Origin: CAYOWK01 sp964407665
Lineage (GTDB): Bacteria; Pseudomonadota; Alphaproteobacteria; Caulobacterales; Hyphomonadaceae
Assembly: GCA_964407665.1 (NCBI GenBank)
Contig: CAYOWK010000004.1
Location: 71,218 to 135,217, forward strand
Reading direction: 5' to 3'
DNA length: 64,000 nucleotides
The notes beneath the pieces are model-generated. The model worked only from the letters and a program-made list of their open reading frames with translations, was not told the DNA's origin and did no database searches. The number at the start of each line of letters is the position of its first letter. Within the stretch, counting starts at the first letter, position 1. Positions 1 through 8,507 of the stretch are shown here, one piece after another. The translations under genes and the position numbers were made by a program.

Positions 1-1
1 G

Positions 2-385
2 AAGCTTCTGGCGGAGCGTCCGGGCAAGCTGGCCGATCTGATCGAGATCGAGCGCGAGCTGGCCCGTGTCCAGTCCGAGATCGACTTCACCGAAAGCACG
101 CTGGCCGCCATGCGCCTGCGGGTCGCCATGTCGGACCTCACCCTCACCTATGAGCCGAAGTTCTCGGCGGCGTCGGAATCGATCTGGCGGCCGCTGGGCG
201 ACGCCTTCTCCGATTTCCTGCCGAACGTGGCCGGATCCCTGGCCGGAATCGTCCGGTTCATCTCCGAAACCCTCCTGTGGATCGTTTTCCTGGGCTGTCT
301 GGTGACCCTCGTGATCTGGCGCTGGCGGAAACGCGGCGCCAGCCGTCGCGCAGAGGTAGCGCCCGCACCGAGACCTCCGGTCTGA
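2..385 (+). CDS. DUF4349-type protein, C-terminal part (5' end outside window)
   Basis: The reading frame is open from the first bases to a TGA at 383-385, so the gene starts upstream of the window. The visible 127 residues begin with a helical stretch (KLADLIEIERELARVQ) that is typical of the coiled-coil part of DUF4349 proteins, followed by a beta-rich segment (MSDLTLTYEP) and one strongly hydrophobic membrane helix (about residues 80-103, ETLLWIVFLGCLVTLVIW). It ends in a basic, proline-rich cytoplasmic tail. This order, periplasmic coiled coil then C-terminal anchor, is that of the DUF4349 family, whose function is not known. Nothing more can be said without the N-terminus. Confidence 0.7.
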   Translation, partial: KLLAERPGKLADLIEIERELARVQSEIDFTESTLAAMRLRVAMSDLTLTYEPKFSAASESIWRPLGDAFSDFLPNVAGSLAGIVRFISETLLWIVFLGCLVTLVIWRWRKRGASRRAEVAPAPRPPV

Positions 386-511
386 GCGATCGCAGCGCCA
401 AGCTGCATTTGACGCGCCGCCGGACTTGGACGATGGCCTGTCTATCGTCTAGAACGTCCGCTTGCGGCCAGCCTGACCGGGTTGAGCCGTCCGTATGGGA
501 GCTTGTGTCGA

Positions 512-1354
512 ATGCGTGCAACCAGGGCGTTTCTGGCATTGGGTCTGGCGGGCGCTGCGGCGCTTGCGACGGCGGGCTGCGCCTCCAACAGCCAGCGCCA
601 GGAAGAGCTTGCCTATGTCGAGCGCCCGGTTGAGGTGATCTACAACGAGGCGGTCGTCAGCCTCGACAAGCGGTTGTGGGTCATGGCCGCCGCCCAGTTC
701 GATGAAGTCCAGCGCCAGCACCCTTATTCGGTCTGGGCCCAGCGCGCCGCCCTGATGGCGGCCTATTCCCGCTATCGCGCCCGGGACTTCGACAAATCCA
801 TCGCCTCGGCCCAGGACTACATCACGCTCCACCCCGGCGGCGACGGCGCGCCCTACGCCTATTACCTGATCGCCATCTCGCATTTCGACCAGATCATCGA
901 CGTCGGCCGGGAACAGGCCCGCTCGGAACTTGCGCTGACGGCCCTCAACGAGGTGGTGTCGCGCTTTCCCGAGAGCGAATATGCCCGCGACGCCGAGCTG
1001 AAGCGCGACATGGTCCGCGACCAGCTGGCCGGCAAGGACATGGACATCGGCCGCTATTACCTGCGCCGGAACGAGCATCTGGCCGCCATCAACCGCTTTA
1101 AGCACGTCATCGACGTCTACGACACGACCAGCCACACCCCGGAGGCGCTGCACCGTCTGGTGGAGGCCTATCTCTCCATCGGCCTCAAGGGCCAGGCCCA
1201 GGCCGCCGCCGCCGTCCTCGGCTACAACTACCCGGGCACGGAATGGTACGCGGACACCTACGCCATGATGTCGGAGCAGGGCGTCGAGATGGCCGCCCGC
1301 CCTGACGGAGCCGACCACAACACCCTCAAATCCCTCTGGAACGCCCTGTTCTAG
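512..1354 (+). CDS. bamD: outer membrane assembly lipoprotein BamD
   Basis: BamD is the essential TPR lipoprotein of the BAM complex that folds beta-barrels into the outer membrane; it sits on the periplasmic face. The 280-residue product starts with a lipoprotein signal (MRATRAFLALGLAGAA...TAGC, lipobox Cys about residue 22). TPR-like helices follow, with the family pattern YNEAVVSLDKRLWVMAAAQFDEVQRQHPYS-type first repeat and the VVSRFPESEYARDA signature. The ATG at 512 was chosen over an in-frame TTG at 482 because the signal peptide begins there. In many alphaproteobacteria bamD lies just before recN; here three or four small genes separate them. Family assignment is firm. Confidence 0.92.
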   Translation: MRATRAFLALGLAGAAALATAGCASNSQRQEELAYVERPVEVIYNEAVVSLDKRLWVMAAAQFDEVQRQHPYSVWAQRAALMAAYSRYRARDFDKSIASAQDYITLHPGGDGAPYAYYLIAISHFDQIIDVGREQARSELALTALNEVVSRFPESEYARDAELKRDMVRDQLAGKDMDIGRYYLRRNEHLAAINRFKHVIDVYDTTSHTPEALHRLVEAYLSIGLKGQAQAAAAVLGYNYPGTEWYADTYAMMSEQGVEMAARPDGADHNTLKSLWNALF

Positions 1355-1554
1355 AAGCGGTCGGCGGTCTGAAGGGCCGGCCGCCTGGCGGGCGCCGCTA
1401 CCCATCGCAGGTGTGAACAAAACCTTGCACGCAATGCGGGTAATCAACGGCTATCCGCAGGGCCTTTCTCAAGCCGGGTGTGACAGCCTGTCTCACAGTC
1501 ACGGATCGACCGCGCGACACCACACAGGCGCGGCGGGTGACGGGGAGACGACCA

Positions 1555-1863
1555 ATGAAGGCCTTGAACGATCGCGTCCGCGCTGAAGAAGCTGTCTTCG
1601 CCAACCGTCAGGCTACCGAGTTCACGGTGTGGGCCGGCGGGCTTCGCCGTCTTGGCGAGTGGGCCGCCCGCGAAATGATGGGCCCCAACGCTCCGGCCGT
1701 GTCCGCCTACGCCGAAGCACTGGTCCGTTCGGGCGTCGCCGGATCGGACGCGTTCAAGTGCGTGGCCGACGATCTGTGCGCCGCTGGAAAGCCCCAGGAG
1801 ACAGCCGTGCTGCAGGGCCGCTTCCGCCAGTTCCTCGAAGAAGCCCGCCTGCGCAACGCCTGA
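1555..1863 (+). CDS. DUF1476-type small protein (ATPase inhibitor zeta-like)
   Basis: This 102-residue, largely helical, soluble protein has the DUF1476 pattern: an N-terminal NDRVRAEEAVFA stretch, then RLGEWAAREMMG, a YAEALV helix and FKCVADDLCAAG. Family members include the zeta subunit of Paracoccus, which inhibits F1-ATPase; whether this one does so cannot be read from sequence, and the match is recognisable rather than close. The start is the ATG at 1555, preceded by GGGGAGA at good spacing; the frame is open further up to 1480 but without a comparable ribosome site. It stands alone between bamD and a small basic protein. The 200 bp before it hold no gene that I can see. Confidence 0.6.
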   Translation: MKALNDRVRAEEAVFANRQATEFTVWAGGLRRLGEWAAREMMGPNAPAVSAYAEALVRSGVAGSDAFKCVADDLCAAGKPQETAVLQGRFRQFLEEARLRNA

Positions 1864-1945
1864 GGCCGCAGGCGCGGACTTGCATCGGCATCTCTCGCTC
1901 TCCTGACGCGTTCGTTGCGCGCGCGTTCCCTTTTGGAGCGAAGCG

Positions 1946-2161
1946 ATGTACAGAGGACGCATGACAGACAAAACCAAGACAACGACGCCTTCGAGCCAGA
2001 GCGACAAGATGCGTGAAGCGCTGGAGCGCGTGAAAGCCTCCAAGGGCGGCCCGCCGTCGGGCTCGACCCCGGACGGCAAGCGCGCCAACGTGTCCGCACT
2101 CAAGGGCGCCCAGGTCAAGGCTGCGAACATGAATCGCCGCACGCAGGGCAAGGGCGGCTAG
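1946..2161 (+). CDS. small basic hydrophilic protein, unknown
   Basis: A 71-codon ORF rich in Lys, Thr, Ser and Gly with no membrane segment and no domain that I recognise. It is probably largely disordered apart from a short helix (KMREALERVKASK). GGAG lies seven bases before the ATG at 1946; a second in-frame ATG at 1961 (MTDKTK) is an equally possible start. A strong hairpin followed by a T-rich run lies about 75 bp after its stop, which supports it being a transcribed gene. Function unknown. Confidence 0.45.
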   Translation: MYRGRMTDKTKTTTPSSQSDKMREALERVKASKGGPPSGSTPDGKRANVSALKGAQVKAANMNRRTQGKGG

Positions 2162-2236
2162 ATATCTGCCTCAGCGGTCGATACCGGCGCGGGCCGACCG
2201 CGCGAAGGTCTTTTACAGCAGCATCAACGCTGGCGG

Positions 2237-2271
2237 ACCGGTCAGCCTGAAGAGGGCTGACCGGTTTCTTC
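2237..2271 (+). terminator. rho-independent terminator
   Basis: Perfect 11-bp stem (ACCGGTCAGCC, 2237-2247, pairing with 2255-2265), 7-nt loop, then TTTCTT on the plus strand. It sits between the small plus-strand gene and the convergent GH19 gene and may serve both. Confidence 0.75.
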
Positions 2272-2272
2272 A

Positions 2273-3154
2273 TTACGTCCAGATCTTGCGGGCTTTCGCG
2301 AGAAGGCGCTCGCGCTCCGCAAGGCCGTGATACCCGCCATTGATCTTCTTCGTGATCGCCCGGATATCGTCGGCGTCCGCGAGCGCGTTGAGATTGCGGT
2401 CGTCCCAGTAGGCGCAGGCCGTCTTCAGCGCGACCGGCAGTTCGGTGGCGACACGATCCGGGTTGGCTTCCAGGTCCTCGCCGATCTTCGCACCGATCTT
2501 GCGGTAGTTCTCCCGGCCCGTCAGCTGGATGAAGCCCCGCCCGCGATAGCGCCAGCCATCTCCGGACGCCTCGTCGCCATTGCCCATGCGGCTGGCGTAG
2601 ATGCGGTTTGCGATCTTTTCCGGTTGCAGGGCATAGGCCTGCGCGTCTTCGGGCGTCTTGAAATACTTCGGGAAGACGACCAGCAGGCGCTCGGCCGAGT
2701 ATTTGAGGTTTTCCTCGAGCAGGCGGAAGTTGGCGGACTCGTGCGCCACCTGCGCCATGAAGTGGGTGAACCGCTTGGTGTTCTTGTTGATGCCGTACTG
2801 GCGCAGGATCGTGTTCAGCTCGGGCAGGGCCGTCGGTCCGAACCGTTCGGCATAGGGGCCGACGAACGAGGTCACACGCTGGAAGGAGGCGCGCAGGTCC
2901 GGCAGGAAGGGGAAGAGGCGGAACCCGCCCTTCGACGGAGCCGGGTCCACCGCGACCAGATAGGTCTTCGAGACGAACCCTTCTTCCTCGACCTTGCCGA
3001 TGGCCGTGCGCACCTTCCACCAGCCGGCCTTGTCGGAATCGCCCACCTTTTCGACGATCTGCCCCTTTTCCAGGGCCGATATGACCGGTGCAGTCGCGCT
3101 CGGCGCCTCACGGAAGTTCAAGGCGCCTGAAACCACCTCGTACAACGCTGCCAT
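2273..3154 (-). CDS. SH3-domain plus GH19 chitinase/lysozyme-type hydrolase
   Basis: This 293-residue protein has a bacterial SH3-type N-terminal domain (about residues 3-66: LNFREAPS...GWWKV...GFVSKTYL) and a C-terminal glycoside hydrolase family 19 domain (about 100-293). The GH19 fold is shown by HFMAQVAHESANF with the expected catalytic Glu139, and by WRYRGRGFIQLTGRENY. GH19 enzymes cut chitin or peptidoglycan glycan strands; the SH3 part usually binds cell wall. The ATG at 3154 has GGGGAGA upstream, and an in-frame start 36 bases earlier lacks support. There is no signal peptide, which resembles phage endolysins or cell-lysis genes of gene transfer agents, but no phage gene is near. Confidence 0.85.
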   Translation of the reverse strand: MAALYEVVSGALNFREAPSATAPVISALEKGQIVEKVGDSDKAGWWKVRTAIGKVEEEGFVSKTYLVAVDPAPSKGGFRLFPFLPDLRASFQRVTSFVGPYAERFGPTALPELNTILRQYGINKNTKRFTHFMAQVAHESANFRLLEENLKYSAERLLVVFPKYFKTPEDAQAYALQPEKIANRIYASRMGNGDEASGDGWRYRGRGFIQLTGRENYRKIGAKIGEDLEANPDRVATELPVALKTACAYWDDRNLNALADADDIRAITKKINGGYHGLAERERLLAKARKIWT

Positions 3155-3204
3155 CACATGCTCTCCCCTGATGCCGGAATGGAATAGCACAGCCCCGCGA
3201 CAAA

Positions 3205-3234
3205 CGAAAAACGCCCGGCGGTGAGGCCGGGCGT
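3205..3234 (-). terminator. rho-independent terminator of the peroxiredoxin gene
   Basis: A perfect 9-bp GC stem (3211-3219 with 3226-3234, 6-nt loop) is followed on the minus strand by TTTTTCG (3205-3210). It lies 26 bases after the end of the minus-strand peroxiredoxin gene. Confidence 0.85.
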
Positions 3235-3259
3235 CTTCCGTTCAGGTCAGCTGAAAGTC

Positions 3260-3850
3260 CTAGTGGTTGGCGTGATCGGCATGGCCGGCCTTGAGGGCCT
3301 TCACCGTCTCGAGCGTCTTGGCGACGTGCTCGTCAGGCTTCTGGGCGGTGTAGGCCAGCGCGATCTTGCCGTTCTGGCCGATCACGTAGGACGTGCGGTC
3401 GGACCAGTCGGCCTTCGACGGCAGGATGACGTTGTAGGCCTTGATGGTGTCGGGCGACACAGCGGCGATCGGGAACTTGTCGCGGCAATGCTCGGCCGAG
3501 AACTCGGCGAGGCGGGCGAGGTTGTCCTTGGCGCTGGCCATCGTGCCGTCGGCCAGCTTGGCGCCGCCGGTGACGCCGATCAGCGTTGCGCCGGCTGCCT
3601 TGAACTCGTCAGCAGCGTCCGCGAACAGCTTGGTCTCGACCGTGCAGCCGGCGGTGAAGGCGGCCGGGAAGAAGTAGACCACAACCGGGCCTTTCTTCAG
3701 CGCGTCGGTCAGGTTGAAGGTGAACTCCTTGCCGGCCAGCATGCCCTTGGCGGTCAGGGCGGGCGCGGCGGCGCCGGTTTCGAGAGCCGCAAAGGCCGGA
3801 GCGGCGAACAGGGCAACCGCAGCGGCGGCGGCGAGGATGAGGCGTTTCAT
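3260..3850 (-). CDS. exported peroxiredoxin (AhpC/TSA superfamily, Bcp/PrxQ-like)
   Basis: A 196-residue thiol peroxidase with a clear signal peptide (MKRLILAAAAAVALFAAPAFA), so it acts in the periplasm. The active-site motif FFPAAFTAGCTVET places the peroxidatic Cys at residue 69 with Pro and Thr at their usual places; one further Cys (EFSAEHC) may act as resolving residue. GGGAAAG stands before the ATG at 3850. It is transcribed alone and closed by a strong terminator. Known family role: reduction of H2O2 and organic peroxides with electrons from thiol partners. The physiological reductant cannot be inferred. The His-rich C-terminus (HADHANH) is a small oddity. Confidence 0.88.
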   Translation of the reverse strand: MKRLILAAAAAVALFAAPAFAALETGAAAPALTAKGMLAGKEFTFNLTDALKKGPVVVYFFPAAFTAGCTVETKLFADAADEFKAAGATLIGVTGGAKLADGTMASAKDNLARLAEFSAEHCRDKFPIAAVSPDTIKAYNVILPSKADWSDRTSYVIGQNGKIALAYTAQKPDEHVAKTLETVKALKAGHADHANH

Positions 3851-3992
3851 TCGATCTTTCCCTTGGCTCGACAGTACGAGCCCAAACTTGTTCGCCGGAC
3901 GGCGCGGACCCGGACTATGTCTGCGACGTGTACGTCCGTCACGGGCCCGGCGGTTCACGACTGCGTTTTTTCTGCATACGCGCGATTCGTTT

Positions 3993-4007
3993 GTTCCCCA
4001 AATGTTC
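3993..4007 (+). promoter_or_regulatory. LexA (SOS) box before recN
   Basis: GTTCCCCAAATGTTC fits exactly the alphaproteobacterial LexA operator GTTC-N7-GTTC. It lies 55 bases before the recN start codon, where LexA would block the promoter. recN is a classical SOS gene. Confidence 0.85.
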
Positions 4008-4061
4008 CGTTCGTGCTAGAGCACCCTGACAGGTGGGTCTGGTCCGGAGCGTTGCGGCGTC

Positions 4062-5774
4062 ATGCTGACGAGCCTTTCCATTCGCGATTTCGTGCTGGTC
4101 CGGTCGCTCGACCTGGAGCTGGCCTGCGGCTTCACCTCGCTGACCGGCGAGACCGGGGCAGGCAAGTCGATCCTGATGTCGGCGCTGGGTTTTGCGCTGG
4201 GCGGCAAGGGTCGTCAGGACATGGTGCGCCGGGGCGCGGACACCGCCAGTGTGACGGCCGAGTTCAGTGTCGGCCCCGCCCATCCCGTCTGGGCGCTGCT
4301 GGAGGCGCGCGGCATGGCGGCCGCCCCAGGCGAAGCGCTGGTCTTCCGCCGGACGCTGAAACGGGGGGGCTCCGCCCGCGCCTTCATCAACGACCAGCCC
4401 GCGGGCGCCAGCCTGTTGCAGGAGGCCGGCGAACTGCTCGCGGACATCCACGGTCAACACGAAGGGCATGGGCTCCTGAACGTCGGGCGCCACCGCACGC
4501 TGCTGGACGCCTATGCGCGCAACGCCGGAGCGCTGGCGGATGTCGCATCGGCGTGGACGGCGTGGCGATGCGCGCGCGAGGCCCGGATCGCGCTTGAGGC
4601 CCGGCTCGCCCGGGCGGCGGCGGATCGCACCTGGCTGCGCCACGCGCTGGACGATCTCGACGCGCTGGAGCCGGAGGACGGCGAGACAGATCGGCTGGCG
4701 CTGGACCGCGCCGCCATGCAGTCGAGCGAGCGGGTGGCCGAAGCCATAGATGCGGCCTCGCACGCCCTGTCGAAGGCCAATGTCGAGGGCGCGCTGTCCA
4801 ACGCCGGCCGCGCAATCAGCCGCGCTTTGGCTCTGCCGGGTATCGCAGGCGACGGCGCAAGCGGAGAGCTTGCGGGCCGTCTGCGGGCGGCGGGGGATGC
4901 GCTGGAACGGGCCTTGATCGAGGCTGGCGAGGCCCAGGCCGCACTGTCGAGCGCCATGGCCGGTTGCGATTTTTCCCCCGGCGCGCTTGAGGCGTCGGAG
5001 GCGCGGCTGTTCGCACTGCGCGCGGCTGCTCGCAAGCATGACGTGGACCCCTCGCAGCTGCCGGGGCTGCGTACGCGGCTGCGCCTCCAGCTGGACGAAA
5101 TCGAGCAGTCCGATGGCGCCCTTGCGGCGGCCTCGACGGCGGAGAAGGCCGGCGAGGCCCGCTATGGCGAGGCGGCGGGCCGGCTGTCGGCGCGGCGCGA
5201 GGCGGCCGGGCGGAAGCTGGCGAAAGCCGTTGCGGCCGAACTGGCGCCCCTGAAACTGGAGAAGGCGCGCTTCCGTGTAGCCGTAGCCGCGCGCGACCTG
5301 GACGAAGCCGGGCCGGCGGGGCTGGACGAGATCGCGTTCGAGATCGCCACGGCGCCGGGCGCCGACTTTGCCCCGCTGAACCGGATCGCCTCGGGCGGCG
5401 AGATGGCGCGCTTCTCGCTGGCGATTGCGGTGTGCCTGGCCGACACCTCGCCGTGCGGCACGCTGGTGTTCGACGAGGCCGATGTCGGTGTCGGCGGCGC
5501 CGTAGCGGCGGCCATCGGCGAGCGGCTGGCGCGCCTCGGTCAGGACCGGCAGGTGCTGGCGATCACCCACTCGCCGCAGGTTGCGGCGGCGGCGGGGCTG
5601 CACTGGCGAATTTCCAAGGACGAGGTGGCGGGGGCTGGCGGCGTCGAACTTGCGACATCGGTGTCGGTGCTGGAGCCGAAGGCGCGGCGCGAGGAGATCG
5701 CGCGAATGCTGTCAGGCGCCAGCGTTACGCGTGAAGCGCGGGCGGCGGCGGACAGGCTGCTGGCGCGGGCCTAG
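4062..5774 (+). CDS. recN: DNA repair protein RecN
   Basis: RecN is an SMC-like ATPase used in repair of double-strand breaks. This 570-residue protein has Walker A GETGAGKS at residues 29-36, long helical arms in the middle, the ABC signature (IASGGEMARFSLA) and Walker B with D-loop (LVFDEADVGVGG) near residue 470, then the ITHSPQVAA switch. Length is normal to slightly short for the family. A LexA box 55 bases upstream indicates SOS control. A composite palindromic repeat begins right at the stop codon and may end its transcript; ligA follows about 210 bp later, the usual recN-ligA order in alphaproteobacteria. A run of seven G lies inside the gene near 4366. Confidence 0.96.
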   Translation: MLTSLSIRDFVLVRSLDLELACGFTSLTGETGAGKSILMSALGFALGGKGRQDMVRRGADTASVTAEFSVGPAHPVWALLEARGMAAAPGEALVFRRTLKRGGSARAFINDQPAGASLLQEAGELLADIHGQHEGHGLLNVGRHRTLLDAYARNAGALADVASAWTAWRCAREARIALEARLARAAADRTWLRHALDDLDALEPEDGETDRLALDRAAMQSSERVAEAIDAASHALSKANVEGALSNAGRAISRALALPGIAGDGASGELAGRLRAAGDALERALIEAGEAQAALSSAMAGCDFSPGALEASEARLFALRAAARKHDVDPSQLPGLRTRLRLQLDEIEQSDGALAAASTAEKAGEARYGEAAGRLSARREAAGRKLAKAVAAELAPLKLEKARFRVAVAARDLDEAGPAGLDEIAFEIATAPGADFAPLNRIASGGEMARFSLAIAVCLADTSPCGTLVFDEADVGVGGAVAAAIGERLARLGQDRQVLAITHSPQVAAAAGLHWRISKDEVAGAGGVELATSVSVLEPKARREEIARMLSGASVTREARAAADRLLARA

Positions 5775-5895
5775 AGCATGATCGGTTTTGGCGGAAACGC
5801 CAAAACCGTGAATCATGCTCTACACTTTTGATGAGAGACGGATTCACGACTTTGGTGGGATCGCAATGCGATTCCACCAAAGTCGATCCGGCTCT
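5772..5895. repeat. composite palindromic intergenic repeat
   Basis: Two hairpins in one 124-bp element. The first pairs 5772-5793 with 5798-5822 around a GAAA loop (AGAGCATGATCGGTTTTGGCG arm, with one small bulge). The second pairs GACTTTGGTGG (5848-5858) with 5874-5884 around an imperfectly symmetric GATCGCA/TGCGATT centre. The outer ends (AGAGC... and ...GGCTCT) are also complementary. Such multi-hairpin repeats are widespread between genes in alphaproteobacteria. Here the element starts at the recN stop and ends about 90 bases before ligA, so it may act as terminator or mRNA 3' cap. No second copy was noticed in the window. Confidence 0.75.
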
Positions 5896-5985
5896 AACCA
5901 TGCCGGGAGAAGGTCTTGTGGACGGCGGGGGGCGGGCAGGTTGGGGCGCTTCCGCAGGCATGCAGGCCGGTGTTAGGAGAGGCGC

Positions 5986-8361
5986 ATGACCGATGCACCT
6001 GTCTCCTCTCTCACCCGCGCGCAGGCGGAAGCCGAATGGGCCAGCCTTGCGGAGGCCATCCGCGAGGCGGATGCGGCCTATTACCAGGAGGATGATCCGG
6101 AGCTGACGGACGCGCAGTACGACGCGCTCCGTAAACGGCTGCTGGAGATCGAGGCGCGCTTCCCCGATCTGGCGACTGGTGAAAGTCCGACGCAGACTGT
6201 AGGCGCAGGCGTGGCGTCCGGCTTCGCCAAGGTCGAGCATCTCAAGCCGATGTTGTCGCTCGACAACCTGTTCCACGATGAAGACGTTGGCGAACTGATC
6301 GGCCGTATCCGGCGCTTCCTGAACCTCAGGGCGGACGAACCGGTGGCGATGACCGCCGAACCCAAGATCGACGGCCTCTCGTGCAGCCTGCTGTATGAGG
6401 GCGGGAAACTGGTGCGGGCGGCGACGCGCGGCGACGGACGCGTGGGCGAGGACGTCACCGCCAACGTCCGCACCATAAAGGACATCCCTGCCGAGCTGAC
6501 GCTGGGCGAAAACTGGCCGGACCGCATCGAGGTGCGCGGCGAGATCTACATGACGATGGCCGACTTCGAGGTGCTGCGCGCCGCCGAGGCGGCGGCGGGC
6601 CGCAAGGCGCTCGCAAATCCGCGCAACACGGCTGCGGGCAGTCTCCGGCAGAAGGACCCGTCCGTAACGGCGTCTCGCCCGTTGCGGTTCTTTGCCTACA
6701 CATGGGGGTTTGTCTCGGGCGGCGATGCGCCGTTCGCTCTCACGCAATGGGACGCCGTGCAGGCGTTCGCGCGGTGGGGCCTGCCCGTAAACCCGGACAT
6801 GAGCCGTGCGGACTCGGCGGAGGGTCTGCTGGCGATCTATCGCGGTATTGCAGCGCGGCGGGCCAGCCTCGGTTACGACATCGACGGCGTGGTCTACAAG
6901 GTCGACCGGTTGGACTGGCAGGATCGGCTGGGTTTCGTCTCGCGATCTCCGCGCTGGGCGGCGGCGCACAAGTTCCCGGCCGAACGCGCGGTGACCCAGT
7001 TGCTGGGCATCGACATCCAGGTTGGCCGCACCGGCAAACTCGCGCCGGTGGCGCGGCTGGCGCCGGTGAATGTCGGCGGCGTCGTCGTTCAGAACGCCAC
7101 TCTGCACAACGAGGACGAGATCGCGCGCAAGGGCGCCTGGATCGGCGACTGGGTGGTGATCCAGCGTGCAGGCGATGTGATCCCGCAGATCGTCAGTGTC
7201 GAACTCGACCGGCGGCCAGCGGATGCAAGGCCCTTCGTGTTTCCCGACCACTGCCCGGCCTGCGGATCGGCGGCTGTACGCGGGGCCCGCGGCGGCGTCG
7301 AGGACGTCGACCGGCGCTGCACGGGCGGCCTGATCTGTCCGGCGCAGGCGGTGGAGCGTCTGAAGCACTTCGTCTCGCGGCGCGCGCTGGATATCGACGG
7401 GTTGGGCGCAAAGCAGCTTGAGCTGTTCTTCGAAGCCGGCGTCATCACCGCGCCCCAGCACATCTTCGAGCTGCGCGAGCGGATTGCGCAGGCGGGCAAG
7501 CCGCCGCTCGAGGAATGGGAAGGCTTCGGCGAAACCTCCGCCGCCAATCTGCTGGGCGCGATTGACCGGGCGCGCATGCAGCCGTTCGAGCGGTTCCTGA
7601 ATGCGCTGGGCGTGCGCCATATCGGCGAGACCAGCGCCCGGCTGATCGCTCGCCATTTCGGCCGCTTCGAGGCTCTGCGCGAGGCGATGTCCCACGAGGC
7701 GGACGCGCTCAGCGTAGACGCGTGGTGGCGCCTGTCCGCCGTTCCGAAGCTGGGCGAGAAGGCGCGCGAGGCCGTCCTGGCGGCTGCGGAAAACCTGCCC
7801 GATACGCCGCCTTTCAGTCTGGACGAAAGTCTCGCCGGCGCCATCACCTCGCTTCAGGTGGGCGGCGCGAAGGCGCTGAACAAGGCGGCCATTCAGGCGC
7901 TGGCGGCAGAGTACGGGGACTGGGACACATTCCGCTCCGAACTGCTACTCGCAGCGAAGGGCCGTCCCGGCGAGGGTTACCAGACGATATCAGCCATCGA
8001 CGGTCTGGGTGAGACGGCGGCGGAAGCGCTCAGCGAGTTCTTCGGGGAGCCGCATAACGTCGAAATGGTCGAGGCGCTGCTGCGCCATGTGACGGTCCAG
8101 CCCTTCGAGCAGGCCGATACGGCGGACAGTCCGGTTGCGGGCAAGACGGTGGTGTTCACCGGTTCGCTGGAAACCATGACGCGCGACGAGGCCAAGGCGC
8201 GCGCGCAGGCGATGGGCGCCAAGGTGTCGGGATCGGTTTCGAAGAAGACAGACATCCTCGTAGCGGGACCGGGTGCGGGCTCGAAGCTGGCAGAAGCTGA
8301 AAAGCACGGTGTGAAGGTGATGACCGAGGCCGAATGGCTGGCCTTTACCGGGGTGGCCTGA
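5986..8361 (+). CDS. ligA: NAD-dependent DNA ligase LigA
   Basis: The 791-residue protein carries, in order, the Ia and adenylation domains (KIDGLS motif with nucleophile Lys127), an OB fold, a four-cysteine zinc site (CPACG...CTGGLICPAQ, about 420-455), helix-hairpin-helix repeats (ALGVRHIGETSARLIARHFG region) and a C-terminal BRCT domain (VVFTGSLETMTRDEA, about 715-791). It seals nicks during replication and repair using NAD+. It is longer than the 670-residue enterobacterial enzyme, mostly in the region between the HhH repeats and BRCT, as is common in Caulobacterales. AGGAGAGG stands before the ATG. Confidence 0.97.
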   Translation: MTDAPVSSLTRAQAEAEWASLAEAIREADAAYYQEDDPELTDAQYDALRKRLLEIEARFPDLATGESPTQTVGAGVASGFAKVEHLKPMLSLDNLFHDEDVGELIGRIRRFLNLRADEPVAMTAEPKIDGLSCSLLYEGGKLVRAATRGDGRVGEDVTANVRTIKDIPAELTLGENWPDRIEVRGEIYMTMADFEVLRAAEAAAGRKALANPRNTAAGSLRQKDPSVTASRPLRFFAYTWGFVSGGDAPFALTQWDAVQAFARWGLPVNPDMSRADSAEGLLAIYRGIAARRASLGYDIDGVVYKVDRLDWQDRLGFVSRSPRWAAAHKFPAERAVTQLLGIDIQVGRTGKLAPVARLAPVNVGGVVVQNATLHNEDEIARKGAWIGDWVVIQRAGDVIPQIVSVELDRRPADARPFVFPDHCPACGSAAVRGARGGVEDVDRRCTGGLICPAQAVERLKHFVSRRALDIDGLGAKQLELFFEAGVITAPQHIFELRERIAQAGKPPLEEWEGFGETSAANLLGAIDRARMQPFERFLNALGVRHIGETSARLIARHFGRFEALREAMSHEADALSVDAWWRLSAVPKLGEKAREAVLAAAENLPDTPPFSLDESLAGAITSLQVGGAKALNKAAIQALAAEYGDWDTFRSELLLAAKGRPGEGYQTISAIDGLGETAAEALSEFFGEPHNVEMVEALLRHVTVQPFEQADTADSPVAGKTVVFTGSLETMTRDEAKARAQAMGAKVSGSVSKKTDILVAGPGAGSKLAEAEKHGVKVMTEAEWLAFTGVA

Positions 8362-8507
8362 CCAGGACCAGGCTTCCGGACGTCAGCTGCTCACACCCAT
8401 GCTCCGACGAAGAACGCTCGGATCGCGCATACCTGTTTCCCCGGACGTCCCGTTCACGTCAGTGCAGGGGCGTTCTTTTCCCGCCAGGGCAGCCCCGTAA
8501 ACGGGCG

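Noticed and set aside
3939..5603. A 554-codon minus-strand frame over recN
   Set aside because: It lies wholly antisense to a certain recN and has the Arg/Gln-rich composition of shadow frames in high-GC DNA.
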